Of a stretch of 64,000 bases of DNA, positions 1 through 11,803 are shown in pieces. The stretch spans positions 20,646,001 to 20,710,000 of the forward strand of contig NC_071332.1 in NCBI RefSeq assembly GCF_010183535.1, in the 5' to 3' direction. The DNA comes from Caenorhabditis remanei. Taxonomy: Eukaryota > Nematoda > Chromadorea > Rhabditida > Rhabditidae. The notes below the pieces were generated by a model, which had not been told where the DNA came from, ran no database searches, and worked only from the letters and a program-made list of their open reading frames with translations. How positions within the stretch are numbered: the stretch's first letter is position 1; every line of letters starts with the position of its first letter. A program made the translations under genes and the position numbers.

Positions 1-619
1 TTCGGAAACGGTTAGGTTTCACTTGGTGTGCAAGAATCAAATCTCATATACGGTAAACGTTACTTGTTCAAAAAGAAACTCATTTGACGGCTGATAGTGT
101 AGTGAAGAAAGATATCTATTTAACTTTTTAAAACATACATCACCTAATTCCACTTCTCTTTGTTTTCTTTTTTATAAAAAATTCATCAAGTCCAAATACT
201 TTTTTCGTTTAATACCTATCATATGAGAATATCTTTTTTATATTTTGGCAATGTTCAATTATTAAAGTCTCATTCAAACCTGTAATATTTTTTCTAATCA
301 AATTTTTAAAGAAATAACTAGTATAGTTTCCCTCAATAAGAATAGAATGGTTGTATTATGGGCCTTCACAAATTGTGACACACTTTTTCCCTCTTTCCCA
401 CCAATGTGAGTCATGTTTGGTTAGTTCACCAAGGCCTTATGTTTGTGAATCATGACGCAAATTGTGTGCACATTAATTTTAACATAAAATATAAAATGAG
501 TGATAGAAATATAATTTAACTCCATATTCCAAAGTATAAATCTTCCAAGTCTACTGAAAAATAAACGAAAAATATTATTCTAATTCGAATACTATACGAA
601 CTTGGTAAAAATAAAAATA

Positions 620-1430
620 ATATATTGTTTTTCTGGAATTTTTAATAAAAATTATTAGATATTTCATGGTTTTCAGGGCTTTTTCAAGTATTTTTTAACT
701 ATCTAGATGATCATTTCAATCAAAAATGTTAAAGTATAGAAAGAAATGAAAGAAATATGCATTAAAATATCGGAAATGAGCAGAAATTCGAAAAGTAAAC
801 TTCTGAAATATCCTAACTAATACAAATTTTGTACGGTTTTCAAACAAAAACAAAATATTATTAGTAATTTAAATCAATTTTACGAATTATACTAAAAAGT
901 AATGAAAAAATAGGCTTAGATTGATTGTTTTTCTGGGATTTTTATTAAGAGGTATCAGATATTTTCGTGTTTTCCGTGCTTTTTTTCAAATAATTTTAAA
1001 TGTCTAGATGAATTTTCAAATGAAAAATGTAAAAATGGTGATATAAATTTTAGAGAAAAGTGATGAATTACCGGAAATATTAAGTAATTTTAAAGTGAAC
1101 TTCTAAAATAAACAAACACTAGTGCAAATTTTGTGCAGTTTTTAAACAAAACAAACAATATTCACCAATTTTAGTACGATTTTACGAAATACACTAGAAA
1201 AATTATGAAATAAATAGGTTTAAGTTGATATTTTTCCGTAATATCACAATATTAATTAGTTTAAAATTAAATTTCTATGCGAAACAACACTTGAGTCTCA
1301 TAATTTAGTACATTTTTACGAATTATACTAGAAAAATTATGAAGAAATAGGTTTAAGTTGATATTTTTACGTGATATCATAGTACTAATTAGTTTAAAAA
1401 TTTAATTTCCATGCGAAATATCACTTGAGA
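620..1430. repeat. Tandem sub-repeats inside the left palindrome arm
   Basis: Two diverged units of about 300 bp (about 620-925 and 925-1227) both start near TTGTTTTTCTGG and end near AGGTTTAAGTTGA or AGGCTTAGATTGA. Two shorter related units of about 125 and 80 bp follow up to about 1430. The same series is mirrored in the right arm, so the internal duplications predate formation of the palindrome. Confidence 0.7.
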
Positions 1431-1687
1431 ATCCGTATACCAACCAACGAGAGAAGTATGGGGGTACACCTCCGTGCGTTTTAATTTCGCATGCTGCACC
1501 CTCTCACTCTCTCGTCGTGTGAGAGAGCTTCTCTGCGCTCTCTCACTCTCTCGCCTGTCTGTACCCTCTTTCTCTAACATTGTCTCTAATTATGTTTTCT
1601 TTTGAGACGACCACTTGCCTAATTGATTTTGATGAGTCATACTTTCCCAACCTCTATCCTTTAATATGTTTTTTTAGAGCCTCTATG

Positions 1688-1736
1688 GGTCTTGAACCCT
1701 CAACTATCCGACTGTTGACTCAGACCCTTACCGCTA
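1688..1736 (-). promoter_or_regulatory. tRNA-like Pol III promoter near palindrome centre
   Basis: Minus strand: A-box-like TAGCGGTAAGGG (1736-1725, 11 of 12 positions of TRGYNNARNNGG) and B-box-like GGTTCAAGACC (1698-1688, 10 of 11 positions of GGTTCGANNCC), starts 38 nt apart. This fits a tRNA-derived (SINE-like) sequence. The mirrored stretch at 1870-1910 keeps only parts of it. No T-run terminator directly follows, and I cannot fold a full cloverleaf. Confidence 0.4.
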
Positions 1737-3592
1737 ACACTAAGTGTGTAAGTCAGACCGACCGTCTTCATGTGGTTTATATATTCACCCGTCTCGGTCG
1801 GTCAGAGCAAATAGAGAGAGGGGCAATGATTTCAAAACTGATAGAATGTAAGGCCCCTCTCTTTATGTCGACACACTTAGTGATATCGTCGGAGTCAACA
1901 GTTCCAGAGGCTCAAAAACATATTAAAGGATAGAGGTTGAGAAAGTATGAGTCATTAAAATCAATTAGTCTAGTGTTCATCTAAAAAGAAAACATAATTA
2001 GAAACAATGTTATAAAAAGAGGAAAGCTTATTTTCCGAGAGGTGAGAGGGTGTACCCCCATACTTCTCTCGTTGGTTGGTATACGGATTCTCAAGTGATA
2101 TTTCGCATGGAAATTAAATTTTTAAACTAATTAGTACTATGATATCACGTAAAAATATCAACTTAAACCTATTTCTTCATAATTTTTCTAGTATAATTCG
2201 TAAAAATGTACTAAATTATGAGACTCAAGTGTTGTTTCGCATAGAAATTTAATTTTAAACTAATTAATATTGTGATATTACGGAAAAATATCAACTTAAA
2301 CCTATTTATTTCATAATTTTTCTAGTGTATTTCGTAAAATCGTACTAAAATTGGTGAATATTTTTTGTTTTGTTTAAAAACTGCACAAAATTTGCACTAG
2401 TGTTTGTTTATTTTAGAAGTTCACTTTAAAATTACTTAATATTTCCGGTAATTCATCACTTTTCTCTAAAATTTATATCACCATTTTTACATTTTTCATT
2501 TGAAAATTCATCTAGACATTTAAAATTATTTGAAAAAAAGCACGGAAAACACGAAAATATCTGATACCTCTTAATAAAAATCCCAGAAAAACAATCAATC
2601 TAAGCCTATTTTTTCATTACTTTTTAGTATAATTCGTAAAATTGATTTAAATTACTAATAATATTTTGTTTTTGTTTGAAAACCGTACAAAATTTGTATT
2701 AGTTAGGATATTTCAGAAGTTTACTTTTCGAATTTCTGCTCATTTCCGATATTTTAATGCATATTTCTTTCATTTCTTTCTATACTTTAACATTTTTGAT
2801 TGAAATGATCATCTAGATAGTTAAAAAATACTTGAAAAAGCCCTGAAAACCATGAAATATCTAATAATTTTTATTAAAAATTCCAGAAAAACAATATATT
2901 ATTTTTATTTTTACCAAGTTCGTATAGTATTCGAATTAGAATAATATTTTTCGTTTATTTTTCAGTAGACTTGGAAGATTTATACTTTGGAATATGGAGT
3001 TAAATTATATTTCTATCACTCATTTTATATTTTATGTTAAAATTAATGTGCACACAATTTGCGTCATGATTCACAAACATAAGGCCTTGGTGAACTAACC
3101 AAACATGACTCACATTGGTGGGAAAGAGGGAAAAAGTGTGTCACAATTTGTGAAGGCCCATAATACAACCATTCTATTCTTATTGAGGGAAACTATACTA
3201 GTTATTTCTTTAAAAATTTGATTAGAAAAAATATTACAGGTTTGAATGAGACTTTAATAATTGAACATTGCCAAAATATAAAAAAGATATTCTCATATGA
3301 TAGGTATTAAACGAAAAAAGTATTTGGACTTGATGAATTTTTTATAAAAAAGAAAACAAAGAGAAGTGGAATTAGGTGATGTATGTTTTAAAAAGTTAAA
3401 TAGATATCTTTCTTCACTACACTATCAGCCGTCAAATGAGTTTCTTTTTGAACAAGTAACGTTTACCGTATATGAGATTTGATTCTTGCACACCAAGTGA
3501 AACCTAACCGTTTCCGAATAACCTTTTATCGGAATATTTCTATTCGTGTCAGTTTTTCATTTTCATTTTTAAACAGATTGGATGAAATTAAC

Positions 3593-3598
3593 TTTATT
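3593..3598 (-). terminator. Poly(A) signal of the polymerase gene
   Basis: AATAAA on the minus strand, about 90 nt after the stop codon of the polymerase gene and about 75 nt before the edge of the palindrome. Confidence 0.6.
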
Positions 3599-3687
3599 AA
3601 CAAACAGAAAATGTTTTAATCATACATCTATATACAGGGAAAATGTGAGGAATTGTACAAATTAAACTAAAGAAAAATCAATCAAAT

Positions 3688-6600
3688 TCAAAGTTGACAG
3701 TAACCAAATGGCAATGTAGTCCCATCGCCTAAGAGTCTTCTCTTGTTAAATGTATACTTAAATACCTTTTCAGTGTTTTTACTATACATTTTGTTAGAGT
3801 TATCTCTACGAATAGTGTGTTGAGGTAGAAGATGTTCCGTTCGCTCTCCGGTGTTATTGATGGCTTCATCGACCATCGCTCTCATCATTTCAAAGTTTAC
3901 ATACTTCTCTACCTGTGAGCTCATCGTTATTCCTTTGGCCTTTCTGACAATCTTCTCTTCATTGTTTTTCATTAGGTCTCTGTAGCAATAAGTCTTTGGT
4001 CCTAGACTGACAAACTCCGTCATCTCGCCGCTTAGTTCGTCAGTAAGCTGTCCGAGATAAGGTCCAACTTCCATTTCCAACGGGTCTTTTGTGCCTTCCG
4101 GTACTGCGTAGATGATGGAATCAGTGTCTGTGAAAATACAAAATATATTTTTGAGGTATTTCGCAATAACAAACCTGTGTAGATTATGTTTTCTCCACCA
4201 ACCATTTCCATAAATCGGTAAAGTCGAAGACGGGCATAAGATGTTGTGTAGGATGCAAGTTGCATGGCACTAGTCTTCAAACTCTGGAGTGTTTCCTGTT
4301 GTTTTCGATGTTTAACAACAAGAACATCATTTACACATCGGACGATGGAAATAACTACACTGGTGTCATACACCAGATTCCAAAACTCGCACGGATCAGT
4401 GATGATTGTTGTAGTTTCTCGATCGACATTCTGTGCAAATTTACCCCACTGCAAAATTATACAATTAGAAAAGGCAATAAGACAAATTATTACCAATGAA
4501 TTGAGCATCAGTTTAGCTACGGCACGTTTTCCTGGGTTTTTCTTGAAGCGTCTTCGGTCAGTCAGGTGGATGTGTTCCTTTTCCAAATAAGCTTTAATGA
4601 ATGCTTCCTTCTCTTCATCGGTCTTGACATTTGAAGGCCAACCGGAACTATACTGAAATAATCCCTTTCTATCTAAAAAATGTTGAATGTTGTATGAAAA
4701 CTTACAATTTTTTCTTCCATCATCTGATTTATATAAGACGTGAAGAGTCCACCTTCACCTTTTTCATCGTTTTGTACCCAATGATTATACTTCAAACCCT
4801 ACAAAGTATGAAATATTTGGAGTTTAAATAGGAATTTATGGAACTCACGTGATAAATGTCGGTTATGATATAACCCAAGCTTAGAGCTTTTTGGAGTTCA
4901 ATGGTTGTAAAGGTACCATTGAAAGACCTTTCTTCGTCACTGTGTTTGCATTCCTGATTACACATTCCAACAGCACATTCTGAAAATATAACTACTTTGA
5001 ATTGAAAATTAAATGTTGTTCTTACTCTTGCAAAGACAAAAAAGTAGTTTTCCCGATAGTTTCATTGGGAGTATTGGAAGTTTCAAATTCTTTGGAGGCA
5101 ATACTCTACAACTCAAGAATCCTCGAAATGGTATATCATCTGGTTTCGTCATCACACTTTTCATGTCTTTTCTTTGAACGTTTTCCGGTGATCCAATTGG
5201 GAATGCTTCGTGTTTCATTACAGTGGGGTAAAGACTGTAAAAAGTATTTTCAAAGAAAATCTGTAAAAATATTGATTGTTTTAAAATATCCTACCTCACC
5301 ACATCCAAGTAACGAAGAAACTGACGGACATTGTTAGCATGCAAGCGATACACTTCTGTTCTTCCACCCACAAGTGACTTTTCACAATGGAGTATTCCCT
5401 TAAATGGTATAGTTTAAATTTTTTTTTCTTTTCTATGTACATACCACAGGCTCATACTCTTCAAAAAACTTTGCCATTTCACTATCTTTGAGAAGTTCTT
5501 GATTTACTTCACATTCCCATACTACCTTTACTGGATGTATTTGTTTTAAGTCTTCAAATCTTGCCTCGTCTCTTGCTCTGATATCTCTTGCACTTTCACC
5601 AGATATCACAGATTCTTCAGCGTACGTACAATCATGAGCATGCCAATAACATCCCTGCAACTAATGTAATGCAATACTATAGTATAAGTGGCAACTTACT
5701 TGAAATTCGATTACCAAACCTTTTGGATATTTTTCACACGGTGGTACAAAACCGTCTACTCTATATTTACCAATCTGTAAATTATCAGTTTTTAGTTATT
5801 CTTAGAATTTATTTCAACCTTTTCTTCCCCATAAGTTGTCGACATGTTAACTTGTACTCCTTCTTTTTGACTGAACCATGCGAGATATTTCTGACTGACA
5901 ACCGAGCTGGTTTTCGAAACAGATGGTTTTTCATCAAGGACTATGGGTTTTGCTGGGTCAAGATGATTCCTTCTAAACACCAATGCCGCAGCTGACGCAG
6001 CTGTAGTAGATTCCTGTAATAAATAAATACCGTATAAGGTATATTACTAGCTATTTTTTACCTCTAACAGACACACGTTGGTCATTTGTTCAAATTCTGT
6101 TTCGAAAATGTTCATTGCCTTCGATAGAATATAGACATCATTGTAACAATACTTCACAATTTCGTTATAGAAATTGAACTTCTGAGGAATATTTTTCTGA
6201 CTTTCCAAAAAACTTAGTATTTGTTTTTTGACAGCGGATGTTTTGTTGTTCAGATCATACCACTTCTCATCTGGGATGTTGGCATCATAATCGTAATGAT
6301 CTGGTTTGATAAAAAGTACCGGGAAATCTCTGAAAATTACGAATGTGTAAATTGATAATTAATGTTTTCTTACCCTTTGACTGAGTCAATTTCAAAAGCT
6401 TTTCCCATAGCTGCGAGACTCATCGTTAAAAACTTCATAGAGTCCAACAGTCGTACACCATTATGCTCCATAAAAATTAATTTTGTTCCTTCCAGAATCA
6501 GTTTCGGTGTTGCTTTGTTGCTTGAAATCATCTGTTCGAGTATGAATTGTGCGTCATATCTAAAAACCAATATAAGGTTGAAAAACATTTAATTTAAACT

Positions 6601-8526
6601 CACCCCGATGCATTGTGGGCTACTACCACTCTACCTCTGTGATGATCCCCAAAAAGCCATTTCGTTAGTTCTTGAGCTACATTTACATCTCTATTACGTT
6701 GTGAAATGCATTCTATTATCTTCAAACGACCATCAGGAGCACATTTTTCGCATATTTCTTTTTTAGTTATGCTGACATCCTTTGGAATTACTGTTGAACA
6801 ATTTGGACAGCACCGCAAAGCAACAAATAGAACTGGGTGTTGTTGTCCTGTCTTTTCATCTGCTCTACTCTGAAATTTTAAAACAGTTAAAACATTTATA
6901 CAAATATACACTACCTCTATGTCAAAGTACACTCGTTGTCTAGTTAGTTTCTTCTCATTCTTGATTGACTTCGGCATAAAACAATCATGTTTTTTGGTTC
7001 TCTTACAGTTACATCGATAACACCACTTCTCGCCACATTTGTGGGCATCTTTATTTTTATTCGTATAGTATATACCGTTACACTTCTTACAAGCCTTCGT
7101 ATAATCACAACAACTTTTTCCTCCATTTGGTCCTGTAAGAATACAATACACATGTTGGATATTCACATTTCACATTACCTTTTTTCCTGTGGTTATCATA
7201 GCATTCTTGGGAATGAAAAAGTACTGTGCATGATTCACATCTAATTTCTTCTCCTTTCTTTGTTTTTGGACAGTTTGATTTACCACACAACCGATGAATC
7301 AGTGGGCAACTGTAGTGAGATGATGCATCTCGGCACCTTGTGTTGCATAGAAAACAGTAAAACCGTGTCTTCAGTAATGCACAAACACTTCTCACTCCAC
7401 TATAATGACCATCGTTTAGATATAAAACCAGTTGTTTTCCTGGTCCGAGGTATGGGCCAACATAGTAAGGTACTTTGGATGTTTTGACAAAACACGTGAT
7501 TTGGTATTGTCCCGCAAACACAGACTTTTGGAATTGTTCTATGTCCAGGCGATCGAAATTGTTTGATTTTACCATTCCAACCTTCTGGAAAATAAATTGA
7601 TTGAAGGAATTATATGTTTTCGTTGTATTTGTATTTATTCTATCGAAAATCATCTTTTTTTTTTCGTTAACTTACTTCTTTCATTTTCTGAACTGTCTCA
7701 TAAACATGAGTACAGATTCCTGGGTGTTTATACGTTTTTCGGATCGAATCACGGTATCTCCTCAAATTCTCTAATGATTGACAGTGTTTCCACTCATAAT
7801 ACATTTGAGCTTGATAGAGCGCATGTGGCAGACAATCGTCGAGAACTGTAATATTTATTTAATTAAAGTGTACGATTATTTGAAACTTTACCTTCGTTTG
7901 GCATAATATTCGACCTTGTTAGTTTTGCTTTGTTCGTTTCCGTATCATTGAAAAGATCCTTGTCTAACTCTTCAAGCTTTTGTCGCTTTTCAAAAGCCGT
8001 CAGTTCCAATATCGATCCTGTGTCGAACTTTCGTTTTCCACTTCCGGTTTGAGGGTTCACGTATGTAAATGTTACAACAAGCTTCGGAATATCCAGTTCG
8101 AGTGGTGACTTATTTGATTGCGAAATTCTGCTCAGATTTGTAACAATTTCCTCAGTGGTGACTTTTCTGATTTCTCGAAGTGGTATGCCTATGATTGAAG
8201 TTGGGTTCTTTTCTGAATCTATCCCTATTCCAACCATTGTATTCGTAGTTTTGAATGGGTCGTGCCTCTTTGCTAGTTCCACCAATGTTTCCGAAAATAG
8301 TTCGGCTGCTTGGGGGTGAGATGTCATAGTTGTAGGTAACTCGATGGAGAGTGTCACTAGTTCCACAATTCCACGAAAACGTCCTTCTGCTTTCTTAACA
8401 TTTTTACTTATCAAACGAACTCTGGCACCTCCCACTTGTTCCTAAACACTTACAATTTTATGAAAATATTAATGTATTAATAGCTACCTCGAAGATGAAT
8501 CCTTCTGCTGTCGATGAATTATGCAT
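3688..8526 (-). CDS. Protein-primed family B DNA polymerase, Maverick/Polinton type
   Basis: Replicates linear DNA from a protein primer; in Mavericks it copies the transposon. I can place 18 exons: 8526-8488, 8441-7892, 7845-7676, 7584-7179, 7132-6915, 6869-6604, 6559-6374, 6329-6062, 6013-5819, 5774-5700, 5654-5445, 5398-5295, 5234-5026, 4979-4849, 4798-4706, 4652-4494, 4448-4175, 4127-3688. They total 3993 nt with every phase agreeing, so the gene is intact (about 1330 aa). Exonuclease motifs: YFDIE (about 457-461), HNASGYD (about 545-552), YCYND (about 672-676). Palm motifs: DVVSLYP (about 893-899), KLMLNSLWGK (about 1087-1096), YTDTDS (about 1183-1188). A Cys/His-rich, probably zinc-binding region spans about 320-440. 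Residues about 20-150 resemble the small gene at 9303-9925. The ATG at 8526 is followed by a 13-codon first exon. Two donors are unusual (GTTGAA after exon 9, GTTTGT after exon 17). No other Maverick core gene is visible here. Confidence 0.9.
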
Positions 8527-8640
8527 TTCCAAGCACAGTAAATAGAAAGTAAAATAACAAAATAATTAGAGAGCGGAAGAGAGCTCACGGTCACACTCTG
8601 ATAGAGTGTGAATGAATGACGGAAACCAGACTTTCAGTGT

Positions 8641-8648
8641 CTTATATA
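8641..8648 (-). promoter_or_regulatory. TATA box of polymerase gene
   Basis: TATATAAG on the minus strand, about 120 nt upstream of the polymerase start codon. The neighbouring small gene has a TATA box at nearly the same distance. Confidence 0.55.
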
Positions 8649-9302
8649 GTGACCTCTACCCTCCGAACATGTCAAAAATTGTACGAATCATCACAATATA
8701 CCATTTTTTGGTGCTTTTACCGTGTTTTGTCTAAAAAAGCTTGTTTTGTCACTTTTCACTATAATCATTAAAGTAATTAATTTGATGATTGTTTTCTATA
8801 CTTCCGAGATTGCATAATTATTTATTAATGTTTGATCTTTGATCTTTTGATCTTTAATTGTTCTGGTCACGTGGTAGTCTCAGTTCACAAAACTACACTG
8901 TAGTTTCACAATAATTTCTTATTGCTCAGAAGAAAAATGTTTGACTATATTCTTTTTGGTGTATTGTATTGTCTGTTGAATATTCAAGAGAAATTCAGTA
9001 CATATCTCTAGGTAATTTTTATCTTAAAAATTTGCTTGCTCAGAATAAAGTATTGATTTTTTTTGTTATTTCCAGAGTTCTTCTGTTTTGAAGTCATGTG
9101 AATATCACGTGACATCCCATATAAACTTGGAAACATGCACAGCACAACTTTAAAAAGTCAGACAACTTTTCACGCAAAGTTGTTTACAACGATACTCAGA
9201 GATGGATGAAAACTACATTAGTGTGTGTTTTTTTTTAAACACAAACAAAGAATACTTTCAATAAAATGTTTATTTGTCAAACAGCAACACAGTATAAGGA
9301 AA
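8649..9302. other. Intergenic, between polymerase and its paralogue
   Basis: AT-rich; no ORF or repeat recognised. An AATAAA on the minus strand at about 9269-9274, some 30 nt past the stop of the small upstream gene, probably ends that transcript. Confidence 0.5.
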
Positions 9303-9925
9303 TCAAAACGGTGACCGAATATATGTGAAAATGATTGACACTCTTGGTATGTCCAGTTCGAGACATTGATCACTTTCAGCCAGGCAGTCCACAATTGTTT
9401 CAGGTGTTATTTCGTTAAGGCTTTTGAAGAAGCTAGCGAGTGGTACAGCAGAATGAGTGGATTCAAAAGCAACTGATACATGTGTACGATTGGAGATATC
9501 AAATGGATTGTGGTCATTGATAAGCTGATGAACACATTCTCCAAATGCTTCAGGGCCCAACGGATGAACAGTTATTACTCGTGAGAGTTCTACAAACAGT
9601 TTGACTGTGACTACTGATCCCTGGAAGGCTCCTCGTGCTTCTTCTGTTGTTTTTCTCAAAATCGTCACTGCTTTCTTGTTGAGTTCCTGAAAAAATAAGA
9701 AACGTAAGAGTTGTTAAGTTACTTGTAGTTCACCTCTTGAGATAAAATATTAGCACTAATTGATTTGATGTACGCAACTATCTCAGAAGTCTCTTGATCT
9801 CTGGTTGGAGAAACCTCTCGATCATTGGCTGATGTTGATGACATTGCGTTGGTTTTCCTGTTGTAAAAAACACAAGAATTTTGACTGGATTTCGTATTCA
9901 AAGATGATTTACGGAAAGATAACAT
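9303..9925 (-). CDS. Stand-alone copy of the polymerase N-terminal domain
   Basis: Two exons, 9925-9734 and 9686-9303, joined in phase (576 nt, 191 aa). Exon 2 aligns with exon 2 of the polymerase gene: both hold a core starting near a GxFxG motif, then an HDPF/HNPF motif, and ending in LELDIP followed by TFTYV or IFTYI. Both genes begin with a short first exon ending in phase 0 at Glu. Residues 1-64 are Ser/Thr-rich. An inner ATG at 9844 (MSSTSAND...) just behind an ACAACAG acceptor-like site is an alternative start. Function unknown; since the domain is otherwise attached to a protein-primed polymerase, a role in that element's replication is an inference. It lies 777 nt upstream on the same strand. 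Confidence 0.7.
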
Positions 9926-10031
9926 ATTTAAAACAATGAAAACTCAAAGAGTTTTCCAAGAAAGAAAAAAAAACGTCACTCATAGTAAAGAAAAAGGAAA
10001 CATTATGAAATAATATTCTAATTCGTTCGGG

Positions 10032-10039
10032 TATTTATA
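10032..10039 (-). promoter_or_regulatory. TATA box of the small paralogue gene
   Basis: TATAAATA on the minus strand, about 110 nt upstream of the ATG at 9925, matching the spacing seen for the polymerase gene. Confidence 0.5.
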
Positions 10040-10206
10040 GTCAGCCTCAGGCTCCGCCCCTTTTTCTCTTATGGTTAGTGATAGTTTCCAAAAATACATT
10101 CGGTATTAATAAGTTCACATAGTCAAAAATAATGAATCTGTGATAAACTATAGCATATGTAATATAACTTATAATATACGTGTAATAAATAGGATCTGGT
10201 ACTTAT

Positions 10207-10308
10207 TGAATCAAAACAAAAATCAATTAACTAATTAAAATGAATCAAAACAAAAATCAATTAACTAATTAAAATGAATCAAAACAAAAATCAATTAACT
10301 AATTAAAC
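10207..10308. repeat. Three tandem copies of a 34-bp unit
   Basis: Unit begins TGAATCAAAACAAAAATC and contains TTAACTAATTAA; three nearly exact copies, then decaying partial copies to about 10345. The flanks (9940-10206 and 10346-10610) are AT-rich with no gene seen. The left boundary of the A1 gene copy lies near 10610. Confidence 0.85.
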
Positions 10309-11803
10309 GAATCAAAAACAAAAAAAAAATTAATTAGTTAAATAAACAAGTACACGGAAATTATAAACTATATAAATGTCTTAGAATAAAACAAAATAAA
10401 ATAAAAACAGAAAAAATTCAATTAATTTCAATAAATAAAATATAGAAAACCGCTAATTAACGAAACTAATTAGTTAAAACACTTCTATAATCAATAAATT
10501 CAACCACATAACCCTTGCAAACATATGTTTCACTGATGAAACACGGTGTCTCTCACGGTGTGTTCCTGTATCTCCTAACCCTCCCCTTTCCTTGTGTGTC
10601 CTATATACCCCCCATACTTCTCTTCCCTTGAAAATGCAATCGTTCAATTTCAAAAACAAACATTTCTTCTGAAAACTCAATATAAATTATTTCAGAACAC
10701 CTTCGCGCCGCCACCCTTCCGCCAGCCACAAGAAGACCCTCCACCGTTCAATTATCACCAAAATGAGGTATAACCATCTAAATCCTGAATTTTGAAAAAA
10801 ATCAATAAATACTGCAGGGGACATCGAGATCAAGTGGAAACGAGCCAAACGACTATGGTGATGCTCCGAGCACAACTGCAAATGCTTCTAACGTTCCAGA
10901 AGGACACCCAGATGACGAGAATGAAGTTCCGCCGCCAAGAGCTAATCAACAAGACATCATTGGAATGCCGGCACCAATTGCCATTTCGTAGCTGGATGGT
11001 GGATAATGAGCAACAAGCTGTGGTAAGAGTTTAGACTTGTTTCAACTGTACCCTTGAAGAAACTGTATTCAATTTCAGATTCCCGAGGAGAATCGGTCGC
11101 CCCCCACAACAAATGCAATCATTCCATTGAACAGTCACTCAGGCGTCGGCACGCTAGCAGAAGTCTCGGGTATGGAAAGAAGAGATGCAGAAGATTCGAG
11201 AGGACCTGATGAGCCAGCACGAACTGCTCAAACCTTGGAGGCTGAAACATCTGTCTCTGACACTCAAACAGCTGATACTGTCTCAACTGATGCTGAAAGA
11301 TCTGTTGTTGAAACAGCTGTTGCTGCTGAAACAGCGGAGACTCAATTAATTGATTTTCAAATAGACGATATACAATTAACGGATGTTGAAATGGTCAATT
11401 CTGGAAATGATGAAGACTTGAATGTGGTCGCTGTTGGATTAGAGGTAAGAGTCTCAGAATACCTTAATAGTGGATATTCAAACAAAAAATCTAGTCAAAG
11501 TCGGTAGTCTTTTTTTAAATAGAAACCACTTAAAAAACACGAAAGTTAAGGATTTAAAAATTATATTTCGACTTTTGAATTTCTTTTTTTTTTTGAAATT
11601 TTTAAGACTTTTTTTTCAGAGGGATCGTCACTTCGGTGCAATCAACGCGGTACAAACACTGCAAAACAACAATGTTGTAGTTTCTGAAGGATCGGGATCG
11701 AAGCTGCTAGCTACACGTTCTGTCCCTGTCACCCCGTCGATTCCTCGTCAGAACCGTAAGAGAAGGGCAGAGACGGATGATGGTTTGTGTCCACCGACGC
11801 TCA

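Larger units (their letters stand above)
1..3518. repeat. Giant palindrome, cut by window edge
   Basis: Base 1 pairs with base 3518 and the symmetry holds along both arms (centre about 1760). The outer about 1.4 kb of each arm looks nearly identical by eye; only the central stretch of roughly 1450-2070 is imperfect. The right arm stops matching exactly where the window begins, so the true palindrome may be longer. AT-rich, no gene-like ORF. It ends about 75 nt from the poly(A) signal of the polymerase gene on its right. It could be joined terminal inverted repeats of a Maverick, a separate foldback element, or an assembly artefact. Confidence 0.95.

Noticed and set aside
1389..1933. 63- and 117-aa ORFs in the giant palindrome
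   Set aside because: They lie in simple or palindromic sequence (CTCTCT-rich and mirrored blocks) and show no domain or splice context.
1..3518. Certain identification as Maverick terminal inverted repeats
   Set aside because: The window does not show the outer ends, a 6-bp target duplication or the second end of the element, so this stays a hypothesis.
4260..4590. Plus-strand ORFs over the polymerase gene
   Set aside because: Antisense shadows of polymerase exons 16 and 17, which carry the conserved palm motifs.
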